Of a DNA stretch of 64,000 bases, positions 26,891 through 34,844 are shown piece after piece (the first letter of the stretch is position 1; the number at the start of each line of letters is the position of its first letter). Location: the NCBI RefSeq assembly GCF_030325625.1, contig NZ_JACAIS010000006.1:62001-126000 (forward strand). The letters are read 5' to 3'. Both the position numbers and the translations under genes were made by a program. The stretch comes from Sphingobacterium sp. N143 (lineage in GTDB: Bacteria; Bacteroidota; Bacteroidia; Sphingobacteriales; Sphingobacteriaceae). Under the pieces are notes generated by a model that saw only the letters and a program-made list of their open reading frames with translations, did no database searches and was not told where the DNA came from.

Positions 26891-28345
26891 ATGACAGAGA
26901 TGAAAAGCTTAGGTAACATAAAATATTGGGTATTGGGTTTAATAGGTGTGGCTTCTATGACAAGCTGTGCAACCTCAATGGCTCAAAGAGGTGGCTACGT
27001 TGGCTATGACAACTATAACACATATAATAATTCTGGAATCTCATTTCAGACATTCTATGATGAGCTTTCACCCTACGGGCAATGGGTAAATGATCCCAAC
27101 TATGGATATGTCTGGATCCCGGATGCAGGTCCCGACTTTCAACCTTATGCCACCAATGGTTATTGGACCATGACAGACTACGGGAATACCTGGGTCTCTG
27201 ATTACGACTGGGGCTGGGCTCCATTCCATTACGGCCGATGGAACTACAACGATCGTTATGGCTGGGGATGGGTTCCCGATTACGAGTGGGGACCAGCATG
27301 GGTAAACTGGCGTCAGAGCAACGATTATTATGGCTGGGCTCCCTTGGGTCCAGGTATGAGCATCAATGTTTCCGTCAATATTCCGATGAACTTCTGGACA
27401 TTCGTTTCGGTCAACCATTTCATGAACCGCAACATGGACAGATATTATGTCAATCGTAGAAACTATAATAGCATTTACAATCGGACGACCATTATCAATA
27501 ATACCACGATCATCAACAACAACCATTATGTTGGTGGTCCAAGAAGATCCGATATCGAACGGACTACCGGAAGAAGTGTACGTGTCAATCGCATCACCAA
27601 TGCAAGTAGACCCGGTTCTTCACGCAGTAGCCGAAATAATGAGATCAGTATGTACAGACCTGCCGTAGATCGCAATACCCGCTCTTCGGCCCGTCCAAGC
27701 AATGTTGTGAACGCTTCATCCAGAACACGCAGCAACAATCGTGAGATCTCAGATCGTAATAACCGTGTTATCTCCAACCGGGATAATATCAATACCCGGT
27801 CTGGAAACCGCGAATTGTATATTGACAATAAGGGAAATGCTTCTGTCAGATCACGTAACGGTTCGAACAGCTCAGGAACAAGCACCCGTGCCAATGAAAG
27901 CAATAGCCGTACAAGAAATAACGGTACGACAAACAGAAACAATATCGATCAAAATCGCAATGGCAACCCTACCTCTACCAGTAGAACCAGGCAAGGCGGC
28001 TCCGTTGGCAGCAATGGTGTTGCCAACGGCAGAAACGCCGATTATAATTCGCGTGCACGAACCAATAGCAACAATACAGGGCAGGTCACGCAACGCAGCC
28101 GGGGGGCTGAGGCCAACAGTAGCCGGAGCCGTGCCAGCCAGCCGGCATCGCAACCAAGCCGGCCTCAAAACAGAAGCTATGAGAATACCAGAACGAGGTC
28201 CTCTGCGCCTGCTGTGCAACGCTCAAACTCCTCAAACAGAGGCAACTCTCCCTCGGTATCTCGGAGTAGGGCCACACAAAGCTCCGGTGAACGTGGTTCC
28301 AGCCGCTCCTCAGGAGGAGCAGAACGGTCCTCCCGAACAAGATAA
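26891..28345 (+). CDS. DUF6600-like lipoprotein with long Asn/Arg/Ser-rich tail
   Basis: 484 residues. The likely lipobox is SMTSC (Cys26). The N-terminal part (about 50-175) is Trp/Tyr/Gly-rich, with repeated units such as YGQWVNDPNYGYVWIP, WAPFHYGRWNYN and YGWGWVPDYEWGPAWV, matching DUF6600. Residues about 200-484 are basic, disordered and rich in Asn, Arg and Ser. The tail should extend from the cell surface or periplasm and might bind nucleic acid or polyanions, but no function is known. It is a single gene closed by a strong terminator. Two ATG codons, three apart, are possible starts. Confidence 0.8.
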   Translation: MTEMKSLGNIKYWVLGLIGVASMTSCATSMAQRGGYVGYDNYNTYNNSGISFQTFYDELSPYGQWVNDPNYGYVWIPDAGPDFQPYATNGYWTMTDYGNTWVSDYDWGWAPFHYGRWNYNDRYGWGWVPDYEWGPAWVNWRQSNDYYGWAPLGPGMSINVSVNIPMNFWTFVSVNHFMNRNMDRYYVNRRNYNSIYNRTTIINNTTIINNNHYVGGPRRSDIERTTGRSVRVNRITNASRPGSSRSSRNNEISMYRPAVDRNTRSSARPSNVVNASSRTRSNNREISDRNNRVISNRDNINTRSGNRELYIDNKGNASVRSRNGSNSSGTSTRANESNSRTRNNGTTNRNNIDQNRNGNPTSTSRTRQGGSVGSNGVANGRNADYNSRARTNSNNTGQVTQRSRGAEANSSRSRASQPASQPSRPQNRSYENTRTRSSAPAVQRSNSSNRGNSPSVSRSRATQSSGERGSSRSSGGAERSSRTR

Positions 28346-28375
28346 AAAATTCGGTTATACCATATAGATTAAAGC

Positions 28376-28414
28376 AAAGGCGGGTAGATTAAATGATTTA
28401 CCCGCCTTTTTTTC
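28376..28414 (+). terminator. Rho-independent terminator after the DUF6600 gene
   Basis: Stem AAAGGCGGGTA / TACCCGCCTTT with a 12-nt loop, followed by T-runs on the plus strand, 30 bp past the stop. Confidence 0.88.
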
Positions 28415-28467
28415 TGAAGGTTTCTGGTATTCCTCACGAACAATCCATAAATTTTCATATACTCTAA

Positions 28468-29487
28468 TTAAATACAAGTTTTTTTTCCACTTTTTTCGGA
28501 GCTGTTTACATTTTTCTCTCTAGGATCGATACACATGTATTCGGGTGTGTATGCTGTTTTATTCTTGACCACACTATATATGGTTCGTAGTAATTTGTTC
28601 ATGATGTTATTTATAATTAGATAATGAGGTTTCCCCTCCAGTTTCTTTTTTTGGTAATAGAGATTATATTCCTTATTATGTCTTACGGCCGATTTTGCTC
28701 CCATATACAATAGACATTTGAGTTCCTTGTCGGCAAAGTGGCTTGTTCTGGACTTGCCCACCATATTGCCTGAAGCATTCGGAAATGGACATACACCTGC
28801 ATAGGAAGCGGCCTTGCGAGCAGTGTCTATTACTTTGAAATTCCCTGTTTTGATGATGATATCCGTTGCAATAACAGATCCTACACCTTTGACTGAAACG
28901 GATAATGTGTAATTTTCTTTCAGTTCCGAATCATTCTTAACAATGAATTCGATCTGGTTTTCAACACACATGATCTGTTCATCAAGTGCATGTAAAGCAT
29001 GCTGTAAAATCTGATTAGCGCTGATGCTCTGCATAGGCATAGTTTGTCTTGCATGTGCTCCGGTCCGCAATTCCTTGCGTGCTTGAACCAATTGTGAACG
29101 AAGTGTATACAATTGCCTGAGCTCTGACATAGTTTCGCCCTGATACTTTTTGAAGCTTAACTTGTCATAGAAGCGCTCCCCATACTCCCGAAGACGACCA
29201 GCATCAATGGGATCCGATTTTCCCCGCACCAGACCCAGACTGTGTTTTACTGTATAGCCTGGGACTAATGCGATATCAATACCATATTGTCCGCATAAAA
29301 ATACAAGAAGATCTCCGTAACTGCCTGTATTCTCCGCACAGAGGATAGCTTCCGAAGGAACTCCCGACAAGAATTCTGATATACCTGATAAGCTATTTTT
29401 CACAGTTCTTAAATTAATTTTTCCGTTTACATCAAAGAAATTTACATCAAATTTGTCCTTTGATAAATCTATTCCATATACTTGCAT
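28468..29487 (-). CDS. IS110-family transposase (DEDD recombinase)
   Basis: 339 residues. The N-terminal RuvC-like DEDD domain has YGIDLSKDKFDV, CAENTGSYG and KSDPIDAGRL. The C-terminal Transposase_20 domain has VKGVGSVIATDII and SYAGVCPFPNASGN, which contains the probable catalytic Ser. The length is normal and I see no frameshift, so it may be functional. Recent work shows that IS110 enzymes use a bridge RNA from the non-coding end to pair target and donor; the region upstream of this gene is a candidate source. Confidence 0.93.
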   Translation of the reverse strand: MQVYGIDLSKDKFDVNFFDVNGKINLRTVKNSLSGISEFLSGVPSEAILCAENTGSYGDLLVFLCGQYGIDIALVPGYTVKHSLGLVRGKSDPIDAGRLREYGERFYDKLSFKKYQGETMSELRQLYTLRSQLVQARKELRTGAHARQTMPMQSISANQILQHALHALDEQIMCVENQIEFIVKNDSELKENYTLSVSVKGVGSVIATDIIIKTGNFKVIDTARKAASYAGVCPFPNASGNMVGKSRTSHFADKELKCLLYMGAKSAVRHNKEYNLYYQKKKLEGKPHYLIINNIMNKLLRTIYSVVKNKTAYTPEYMCIDPREKNVNSSEKSGKKTCI

Positions 29488-29509
29488 AAACTTTTTGTTT
29501 ATGCTCCTT

Positions 29510-29638
29510 ATTGAGTGGCTAACATCGTGATAATGGGTTCTGCCCTAAATACTCTCTGGCTTTAACTCAATGAATCTGCTGTCCTTAATATGAAAAATAG
29601 GTTTTACCTTTGTTAATTTTAAAGTTAATGCAGCAGAT
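29510..29638 (-). ncRNA. Candidate IS110 bridge RNA
   Basis: The non-coding region upstream of the transposase holds two sequential stems: ATCTGCTG / CAGCAGAT (29574-29581 with 29631-29638) and ATTGAGT / ACTCAAT (29510-29516 with 29565-29571). Each has a loop of about 48 nt, matching the two-loop plan expected of bridge RNAs. The pairings are seen directly; the RNA and its guide loops are inferred from IS110 biology. Confidence 0.35.
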
Positions 29639-29697
29639 GGAGCTTTTTTATCCAAGATAGTACTTCACGATCTTTTTTATTGCTTATTTATTTCTCA

Positions 29698-29727
29698 AGT
29701 ACAAACTAACGAAGTACAAACTAACGA
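29698..29727. repeat. 15-bp perfect tandem duplication before pncB
   Basis: AGTACAAACTAACGA occurs twice without a gap, ending at the first possible ATG of the pncB frame. It lies at the left border of the IS110 region. It may be a small slippage duplication or contain a repeated regulator site. Confidence 0.6.
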
Positions 29728-29774
29728 TGTTAATTAGTAAATTTACGGCTTCAAACAAAAACAGATCAATAAAG

Positions 29775-30956
29775 ATGGCTGCATTAACCTCTATATTAGA
29801 CAATGATTTCTATAAGTTTACCATGCAACACGCCGTGGTCAAGCTATTTCCCAAAGCAAAGGCTCGCTATCACTTTATCAATCGGGGGCACCACAAATTT
29901 CCTCCAGGTTTCGACAGCTTACTCAAAGAAGCCGTTCATGCAATGGCTGACTTGCGGCTCACAAAAGCTGAAAAAGCCTTCTTTGCGAAAACCTGTCCTT
30001 ATATAGACCCTACTTATTTTGACTTCCTTCAGGGTTACCGCTATGATCCCGATGAAGTCAAAATCACCCAAGATGGTCCTGATCTGGAAGTCATCATCGA
30101 GGGCTATTGGTACCGGACCATCCTATGGGAGGTGCCCTTGATGTCGCTCATCTGTGAACTGTTTTATGAATCACAGGGATTGCACCGCGCTTCCGATGCG
30201 GAAGTGATCGCCACAGCCAAAGACAAAATCGAGAAATATAAAAAACTACACATCACCATCGCCGATTTTGGTACCCGCAGGCGCCATTCCTATGAGGTTC
30301 ATGATCTTGTCGTCCGTACCCTAAAACAGTATGGTGAACGCTCCTTTATCGGGTCCAGCAACATGCATCTGGCCATGAAATACGAGACCAAACCCATTGG
30401 TACACATGCGCACGAATGGTTTATGTTTCATGCCGCCAAATATGGCTATAAAATGGCCAATCTCCTAGGCCTGGAACACTGGTCGGACGTATATCGCGGG
30501 GATCTCGGTATTGCCTTATCTGATACCTATACCACAGAGGTCTTCTTCCAGCAGTTTGATAAAAAGCTGACCAAGCTTTTTGATGGTGTTCGCCACGATA
30601 GTGGCGACCCCCTGGAATTCACCGATAAGGTCATTGCGCACTACAAGAAAAATGGCATAGATCCACTTTCAAAGACCATTATATTCTCCGATGGACTCGA
30701 TTACCAAAAAGTCGAACGAATAGCCAACTATTGTGAAGGAAAGATCTTGCATTCTTTCGGAGTAGGTACCAATTTCACCAACGACGTAGGACTCAAACCC
30801 ATGAACATCGTGATCAAAATGACCGATGCCCTGCCCGAAGATGATCAATGGACTCCTGTCATCAAACTATCCGATGAACCCATGAAACATACCGGTGATG
30901 AAGATTCCATCTATATCGCAAAAAAAGTATTAATGATCGACGATGACAATGCATAG
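29775..30956 (+). CDS. pncB: Nicotinate phosphoribosyltransferase
   Basis: 393 residues from the ATG at 29775 (MAALTSILDNDFYKFTMQ, the typical family start); an in-frame ATG at 29727 would add 16 atypical residues. It makes nicotinate mononucleotide from nicotinate and PRPP for NAD salvage. Signatures are FGTRRRHSYE and VRHDSGDPLEF (phosphate/PRPP binding, about residues 271-281), then ILHSFGVGTNF. It overlaps the following methyltransferase gene by 14 bp, so the two are translationally coupled. The upstream IS110 insertion may have altered its promoter. Confidence 0.95.
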   Translation: MAALTSILDNDFYKFTMQHAVVKLFPKAKARYHFINRGHHKFPPGFDSLLKEAVHAMADLRLTKAEKAFFAKTCPYIDPTYFDFLQGYRYDPDEVKITQDGPDLEVIIEGYWYRTILWEVPLMSLICELFYESQGLHRASDAEVIATAKDKIEKYKKLHITIADFGTRRRHSYEVHDLVVRTLKQYGERSFIGSSNMHLAMKYETKPIGTHAHEWFMFHAAKYGYKMANLLGLEHWSDVYRGDLGIALSDTYTTEVFFQQFDKKLTKLFDGVRHDSGDPLEFTDKVIAHYKKNGIDPLSKTIIFSDGLDYQKVERIANYCEGKILHSFGVGTNFTNDVGLKPMNIVIKMTDALPEDDQWTPVIKLSDEPMKHTGDEDSIYIAKKVLMIDDDNA

Positions 30957-31650
30957 AGACGTATATGGAGAAGCGCTGGATGATTATTTCATCCATCAGG
31001 AAGAAAAATTCCCTTTAGTACTTCACAGCAGCTATGGAGACCAGGATGAGATGCCCGTTGAGATTTTTTTTAGAGATGCAGCAGATTTTCCCGAACTGGA
31101 ATTCATAGGGCTCTCGCTCTGCGATGGCCGTGTACTCGATGTCGGAGCTGGTGTCGGCAGCCATAGCCTTTATCTTCAGGAGAAAGGTTTTACCGTCGAT
31201 GCCTTAGAAATATCCCAGACCGCCTGCCATATCATGCAGCAACGGGGTGTACAACAGGTCATCTGTGCCGATTTCTACCAATATCAAGGTCAGCATTATG
31301 ACACTCTCTTATTTCTCATGAATGGTATAGGCATCGCTGGCGATATCGACGGATTCAAAAAATTGCTTGAGCATAGCAAATCGCTACTAACCGAAAAAGG
31401 ACAGCTGATTTTTGATTCCTCCGACATCAGCTACCTTTACCAGGATTATAATATCAAAAAACCCGCTCATTATTTTGGAGAAATCCAATATCAATATGAA
31501 TACAAAGGTCAGCGGGGCAATCTTTTTAAATGGCTTTATTTGGATCAAAACCTATTGATCAAGATGGCGCATGAGATGGGCTGGGTGGTCCAGATCTTAT
31601 ATGAAGATGAAAACGACCAATACCTTGTTCGTATGGAGTTAAAAAAATAG
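30943..31650 (+). CDS. Class I SAM-dependent methyltransferase, substrate unknown
   Basis: 235 residues. Motif I is VLDVGAGVGSHSLYL (about 62-76), followed by DALEISQTAC (acidic ribose-binding residue) and motif II-like YDTLLFLMNGIGIAG. There are two possible ATG starts, at 30943 and 30949, both inside pncB. The tight coupling to pncB suggests a role near NAD or pyridine metabolism (for example methylating a nicotinate derivative), but the protein family does not show this. Its last five codons lie inside a 52-bp palindrome that acts as terminator. Confidence 0.82.
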   Translation: MTMHRDVYGEALDDYFIHQEEKFPLVLHSSYGDQDEMPVEIFFRDAADFPELEFIGLSLCDGRVLDVGAGVGSHSLYLQEKGFTVDALEISQTACHIMQQRGVQQVICADFYQYQGQHYDTLLFLMNGIGIAGDIDGFKKLLEHSKSLLTEKGQLIFDSSDISYLYQDYNIKKPAHYFGEIQYQYEYKGQRGNLFKWLYLDQNLLIKMAHEMGWVVQILYEDENDQYLVRMELKK

Positions 31651-31684
31651 CCTGTTTAAAAACAGGCTATTTTTTTAACTCCAT
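31633..31684. terminator. Palindromic terminator with 25-bp perfect arms, overlapping the methyltransferase stop
   Basis: Arms 31633-31657 and 31660-31684 are perfect complements around a 2-nt loop. The core TAGCCTGTTT is flanked by A- and T-runs, so it terminates on both strands. It includes the codons MELKK-stop and separates the pncB unit from the convergent DUF4097-like gene. Confidence 0.9.
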
Positions 31685-31700
31685 CTCGTTGGCTCCCTAT

Positions 31701-32600
31701 CTAATTCTGAGCCCTGATATAGATATCGCCCATGGATGTTTTCAAGATCACATCCTGTCCACCACCATTCATCTTTCCTTTTACCGCATTCGACATAGAC
31801 ATCGATTGAGGGGCTTCAGTTGTTTTATCAAACTGAAACTCATCAGCCGCATAAATATTTCCCATGGATGATCTGATATCTACATTTGCACTGAATTTTT
31901 TAGGGAAAGTAACATCCACAGCCCCCATTGCTGCGATCAGTGAAATCGGTCCCTTAACCGGTTGTGCAAATTTTGCCGTGACATCGCCTTGGGAGACTTT
32001 GACATTGATCGGGCCGGTGATGTTCACCAGGTTTACATTCCCCATGGTATTAGCCACCTCCACTTCAGCCCGGATATCTTTCAACTCAATTTGCCCACCA
32101 TTGAACATCGCTCCACGGCCGCCTTTTACTGTAAGCGGAAGATCATATGGAACCTTGATATGAATTGAATCTTCCAAAGGCATTCCCACCATGCTGATTT
32201 CTGTTACACCAGCATTTGTCTCCATATGCATACCGATCCCCGAATTATCCGAGAGCCCCGATCCATTGATGACACGCAGGCCTTTTGCACGATCATTTTC
32301 AGCTTGGTCCTCCACTTTAGCCGTGATCAGCACCTCCTTTCCCCTGTAGCCTTCGATATAGACATTATCCAGTTTTAACAACAGTTTTTTGCCCAGGTTA
32401 GGCACTTTGATCTCTTTCCAGCTTTTTGGACCGTCTTTACGTATTCCTGGAAAATTAAACCCATTCAGCACTTTGGCTTTTGCTGGGCTCCCCGGAGCCT
32501 TTGGCTCAGGTATCCCCCCTTCATGTTCTTTTATTTGGGCCTGCAGTGCATTTGCAACAATCAGTGCCACCCCAATCATCATTATCCTTATCATTTTCAT
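31701..32600 (-). CDS. Secreted DUF4097/adhesin-like beta-repeat protein
   Basis: 299 residues with a signal peptide (cleavage near ANALQAQ). It is a repetitive beta-strand protein with periodic phrases VEVANTMGNVNLVNITG, PISLIAAMGAVDVTFP and NVDIRSSMGNIYA, like the DUF4097/DUF2807 beta-helix proteins. It lies third after an ECF sigma and an anti-sigma-like gene (101-bp gap), the common Bacteroidota arrangement in which the sigma system controls an envelope protein. Its function is unknown. Confidence 0.75.
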   Translation of the reverse strand: MKMIRIMMIGVALIVANALQAQIKEHEGGIPEPKAPGSPAKAKVLNGFNFPGIRKDGPKSWKEIKVPNLGKKLLLKLDNVYIEGYRGKEVLITAKVEDQAENDRAKGLRVINGSGLSDNSGIGMHMETNAGVTEISMVGMPLEDSIHIKVPYDLPLTVKGGRGAMFNGGQIELKDIRAEVEVANTMGNVNLVNITGPINVKVSQGDVTAKFAQPVKGPISLIAAMGAVDVTFPKKFSANVDIRSSMGNIYAADEFQFDKTTEAPQSMSMSNAVKGKMNGGGQDVILKTSMGDIYIRAQN

Positions 32601-32701
32601 AGCTAAATATTATTTATAAATACCGATTTCCATTGTTATCGATGCATTCGGCACACTCAATTTGCTTATTTCATTTTCTTAACCGACCATGCAATATCCT
32701 C

Positions 32702-33532
32702 TTATTGATTAAGCAATACAGCATACGCCCGTTCTTTGACAAAGTCCATGGTCAGTGGATCTTCAACAATCTCATTTAATTTTTCTTTTGTCTCCGCCTT
32801 TATGGCAAGCTCGTCACGTTGTGCGATCAGCTGCATAAGTTCAACTTGCAGGGTAGGATCATTCTGCGCGATAAAAAGATCCTGTACTTTTTGCTCGCAG
32901 TCTTCCGGAGCCATACCATTTAATAGTGTTTCTATCGCTGCCATCCGCACATTGCTATTCTGATCCGAGGTAGCCGCTTTTTCCAATGCTACTGTTACAG
33001 CGTTATTCAATGTTTCCTGTTTTTTGAGTTCAAGGACGGCACTCAACCGGGTACTTGCCGAGCTTGAATCCTGCAGCATCAGCAGGTAATCTATTTTGGC
33101 AGGTTCCACAGCTTGGTCCATTGTGGCAGTGCGCCTAGATTTATGTACAGCCGTCCGTTCTACCATAGCCTTTGCATGGCTAGCTGTCTGAATTGACCTG
33201 AGCGTATTTTTATTTTCCATCTCCACGGTAGCATCCTGCTGTTGTGTTGTTATCGGCCCCGTCGAATTTTTCCGTACTGTGACCGGACCTATGTCCACCA
33301 TTTTTCCAGCGCTGTCATGCCCTTCATATTGGTAAAAGGCGACAAAAGCAGCCGTTCCCACCAATACTACAGCAGCAGCAATACTTACCCATTTCCATAA
33401 CGTTTTCACTTTCTTCACCTGGGGCTGAGGCGCTATCTGTGGTTGGATTTTTTTCCATAAGTCCGCGGCCGGTTCCCTATGATCAAATTCATCCCGATGC
33501 GCATTCACAAAATCCTTCAAATTATCCCGCAT
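32702..33532 (-). CDS. Membrane anti-sigma-like protein with HEAT-like C-terminus
   Basis: 276 residues. A short cytoplasmic segment (1-45, with DLWKKIQPQ) is followed by one membrane helix (about 47-67). The periplasmic part ends in helical, HEAT-like repeats (about 155-276; NVRMAAIETLLNGM, DPTLQVELMQLIAQ). It overlaps the ECF sigma stop by 11 bp, which implies coupled translation and a sigma-sequestering role. I see no canonical zinc anti-sigma motif, so the anti-sigma call rests on topology and position. Confidence 0.75.
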   Translation of the reverse strand: MRDNLKDFVNAHRDEFDHREPAADLWKKIQPQIAPQPQVKKVKTLWKWVSIAAAVVLVGTAAFVAFYQYEGHDSAGKMVDIGPVTVRKNSTGPITTQQQDATVEMENKNTLRSIQTASHAKAMVERTAVHKSRRTATMDQAVEPAKIDYLLMLQDSSSASTRLSAVLELKKQETLNNAVTVALEKAATSDQNSNVRMAAIETLLNGMAPEDCEQKVQDLFIAQNDPTLQVELMQLIAQRDELAIKAETKEKLNEIVEDPLTMDFVKERAYAVLLNQ

Positions 33533-34079
33533 AATTATACCTTTCCTTCAACTGTTCGTAAATTTTCTTTTTCGCACGATGATACTGGCTCCGCACCGCT
33601 ACAGCTGTCATGCCCAATGCCTCGGCGACCTCATCGTGACTCATGTCTTCAAAGAGATAAAGATTGATCACCATTTTCGGAATTCCCGTCAATTGATCAA
33701 TCACCATTTCCAGGTCCGTCAACTGGCACTCCCGCCACTCTTTTTCCAGCAGTTCATCTTCACTGCCATCCTCAATCTCTAAATCGTCTACTGGCGTAAA
33801 ATACTGTTTATTTTTCCGTAATAGAGAAATTGCTTTATTGACTCCCATCCTACGCAACCAGGCTTCTACACATAGTACAGATTCCCATTTATCCGACCTT
33901 GAAAAAAAATCAACAAAAGTCTCCTGCAAAATATCCTCACTCTCCTCCTGATTTGACAAAATCCGGTAGATTGAATTAAAAATCTTCTTTGCATAACGAT
34001 GGTAGAGCTGTGCAAATCCAGCCTCGTTGCCCGAGCGGCACATCCCCAATAAATCTTTATCGCTAAGTTGATTTTGCAC
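33522..34079 (-). CDS. ECF RNA polymerase sigma factor
   Basis: 185 residues. Region 2 (about 25-95; RILSNQEESEDILQETFVDFFS) and region 4 (about 125-178; LYLFEDMSHDEVAEALGMTAVAVRSQYHRAKKKI, given in part) are clear. It is first in an operon with the anti-sigma-like and DUF4097-like genes. It is not of the SusC/FecR type. Confidence 0.92.
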   Translation of the reverse strand: MQNQLSDKDLLGMCRSGNEAGFAQLYHRYAKKIFNSIYRILSNQEESEDILQETFVDFFSRSDKWESVLCVEAWLRRMGVNKAISLLRKNKQYFTPVDDLEIEDGSEDELLEKEWRECQLTDLEMVIDQLTGIPKMVINLYLFEDMSHDEVAEALGMTAVAVRSQYHRAKKKIYEQLKERYNYAG

Positions 34080-34203
34080 TTCTTTTGCTAATTAAATACT
34101 GTTCCTTTTAATGTTTCTACTAAGTAGTCGGCCCCCTACGGAAAATGTTGCAATTTAATTTTATTTTTTTTCACCATCCCTATTAAAGGATACCATTAAA
34201 GAA

Positions 34204-34233
34204 TAAAAAACACCCAGGGCTTCCCCCGGGTGT
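34204..34233 (-). terminator. Terminator after the small lipoprotein gene
   Basis: Stem ACACCC-a-GGG / CCC-c-GGGTGT with T6 on the minus strand. A second hairpin (CACCGCTGG / CCAGCAGTG, 34254-34279) stands just before it, so the lipoprotein mRNA ends in two consecutive stems. Confidence 0.78.
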
Positions 34234-34287
34234 ATGCATTTAACAAAATAAATCACCGCTGGTTTTTTCACCAGCAGTGCAGCCTCG

Positions 34288-34773
34288 CTATTTCACTTTA
34301 AGATAGGTTTCAATGATTTCATGTTTTACACCAAGCTCAGGCAGGTTTTCTTCCCCCCGCTGAATGAGTGTATCCCCTTTTATAGTAAGTTCAAAATCAA
34401 ACTTATTATTTTCCCAGTCCCGCATGGAGCAATATTGTAACCTTTCCTGGTATTTTGTGCCATCAAAAGAATAAGTTCCACCCCCGGCCACAAACAGCGG
34501 ATCTTTTCCTTTGCCCTTTTCCTTATCATGGTTAAAAAAGGAAAAATGATCCTCATTGAACATTTTGAACATCTCTGTCTTACTCGTATCCGTAAAAGCT
34601 ATTACCGTGTCTTTTTCCTTGATCGTCTTACTTTCAATGAGTTTATAGGTTCCACTCAATGTACTGTTTTTGACAGCAGTATTATCTTTAGCCTTCTCAC
34701 TGCTATTTTCACAGGAAAAAAACAGGGCAGCCAATGCTGCTGGCAGCCATAAAATTTGATTTTTTAGGTTCAT
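34288..34773 (-). CDS. Small lipocalin-like lipoprotein
   Basis: 161 residues with lipobox FFSC (Cys21). A beta-rich body opens LSGTYKLIESKTIKEKDTVI, followed by MFNEDHFSFFNHD and GGGTYSFDGTKY. The pattern is that of lipocalin-like or DUF4488-type Bacteroidota proteins, which probably bind a small hydrophobic ligand. It follows the SusC/SusD locus A in the same direction across a 71-bp gap that contains a stem without T-run, so it may be partly co-transcribed with that locus. Confidence 0.7.
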   Translation of the reverse strand: MNLKNQILWLPAALAALFFSCENSSEKAKDNTAVKNSTLSGTYKLIESKTIKEKDTVIAFTDTSKTEMFKMFNEDHFSFFNHDKEKGKGKDPLFVAGGGTYSFDGTKYQERLQYCSMRDWENNKFDFELTIKGDTLIQRGEENLPELGVKHEIIETYLKVK

Positions 34774-34795
34774 GCTATTTTATAAAAGGTTTAAC

Positions 34796-34822
34796 GAGTC
34801 CAAACTACACAAATTTGGACTC
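34796..34822 (-). other. Stem-loop between susD (locus A) and the lipoprotein gene
   Basis: Perfect 9-bp arms GAGTCCAAA / TTTGGACTC with a 9-nt loop. There is no T-run on the minus strand, so it is probably an mRNA 3'-end protecting stem or a partial terminator. Confidence 0.5.
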
Positions 34823-34844
34823 AAATAAAAACATAGGCTGGCGA

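Larger units (their letters stand above)
28415..29697 (-). mobile_element. IS110-family insertion sequence (ends approximate)
   Basis: A single DEDD-type transposase gene with a long structured non-coding region upstream (about 210-240 bp) and a short one downstream. This is the layout of the IS110 group rather than IS1111. IS110 elements lack terminal inverted repeats and usually make no target duplication, so the ends cannot be read from one copy. The coordinates given are limits set by the neighbouring terminator and the tandem repeat before pncB. Confidence 0.55.

Noticed and set aside
27068..27942. Long antisense open frames across the DUF6600 gene
   Set aside because: They mirror the repetitive Trp/Gly and Asn/Arg/Ser codons of the plus-strand gene and show no domain or signal of their own.
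29698..29727. Target-site duplication of the IS110 element
   Set aside because: Both copies are adjacent on the same side of the transposase rather than flanking it, and IS110 elements usually make no target duplication.
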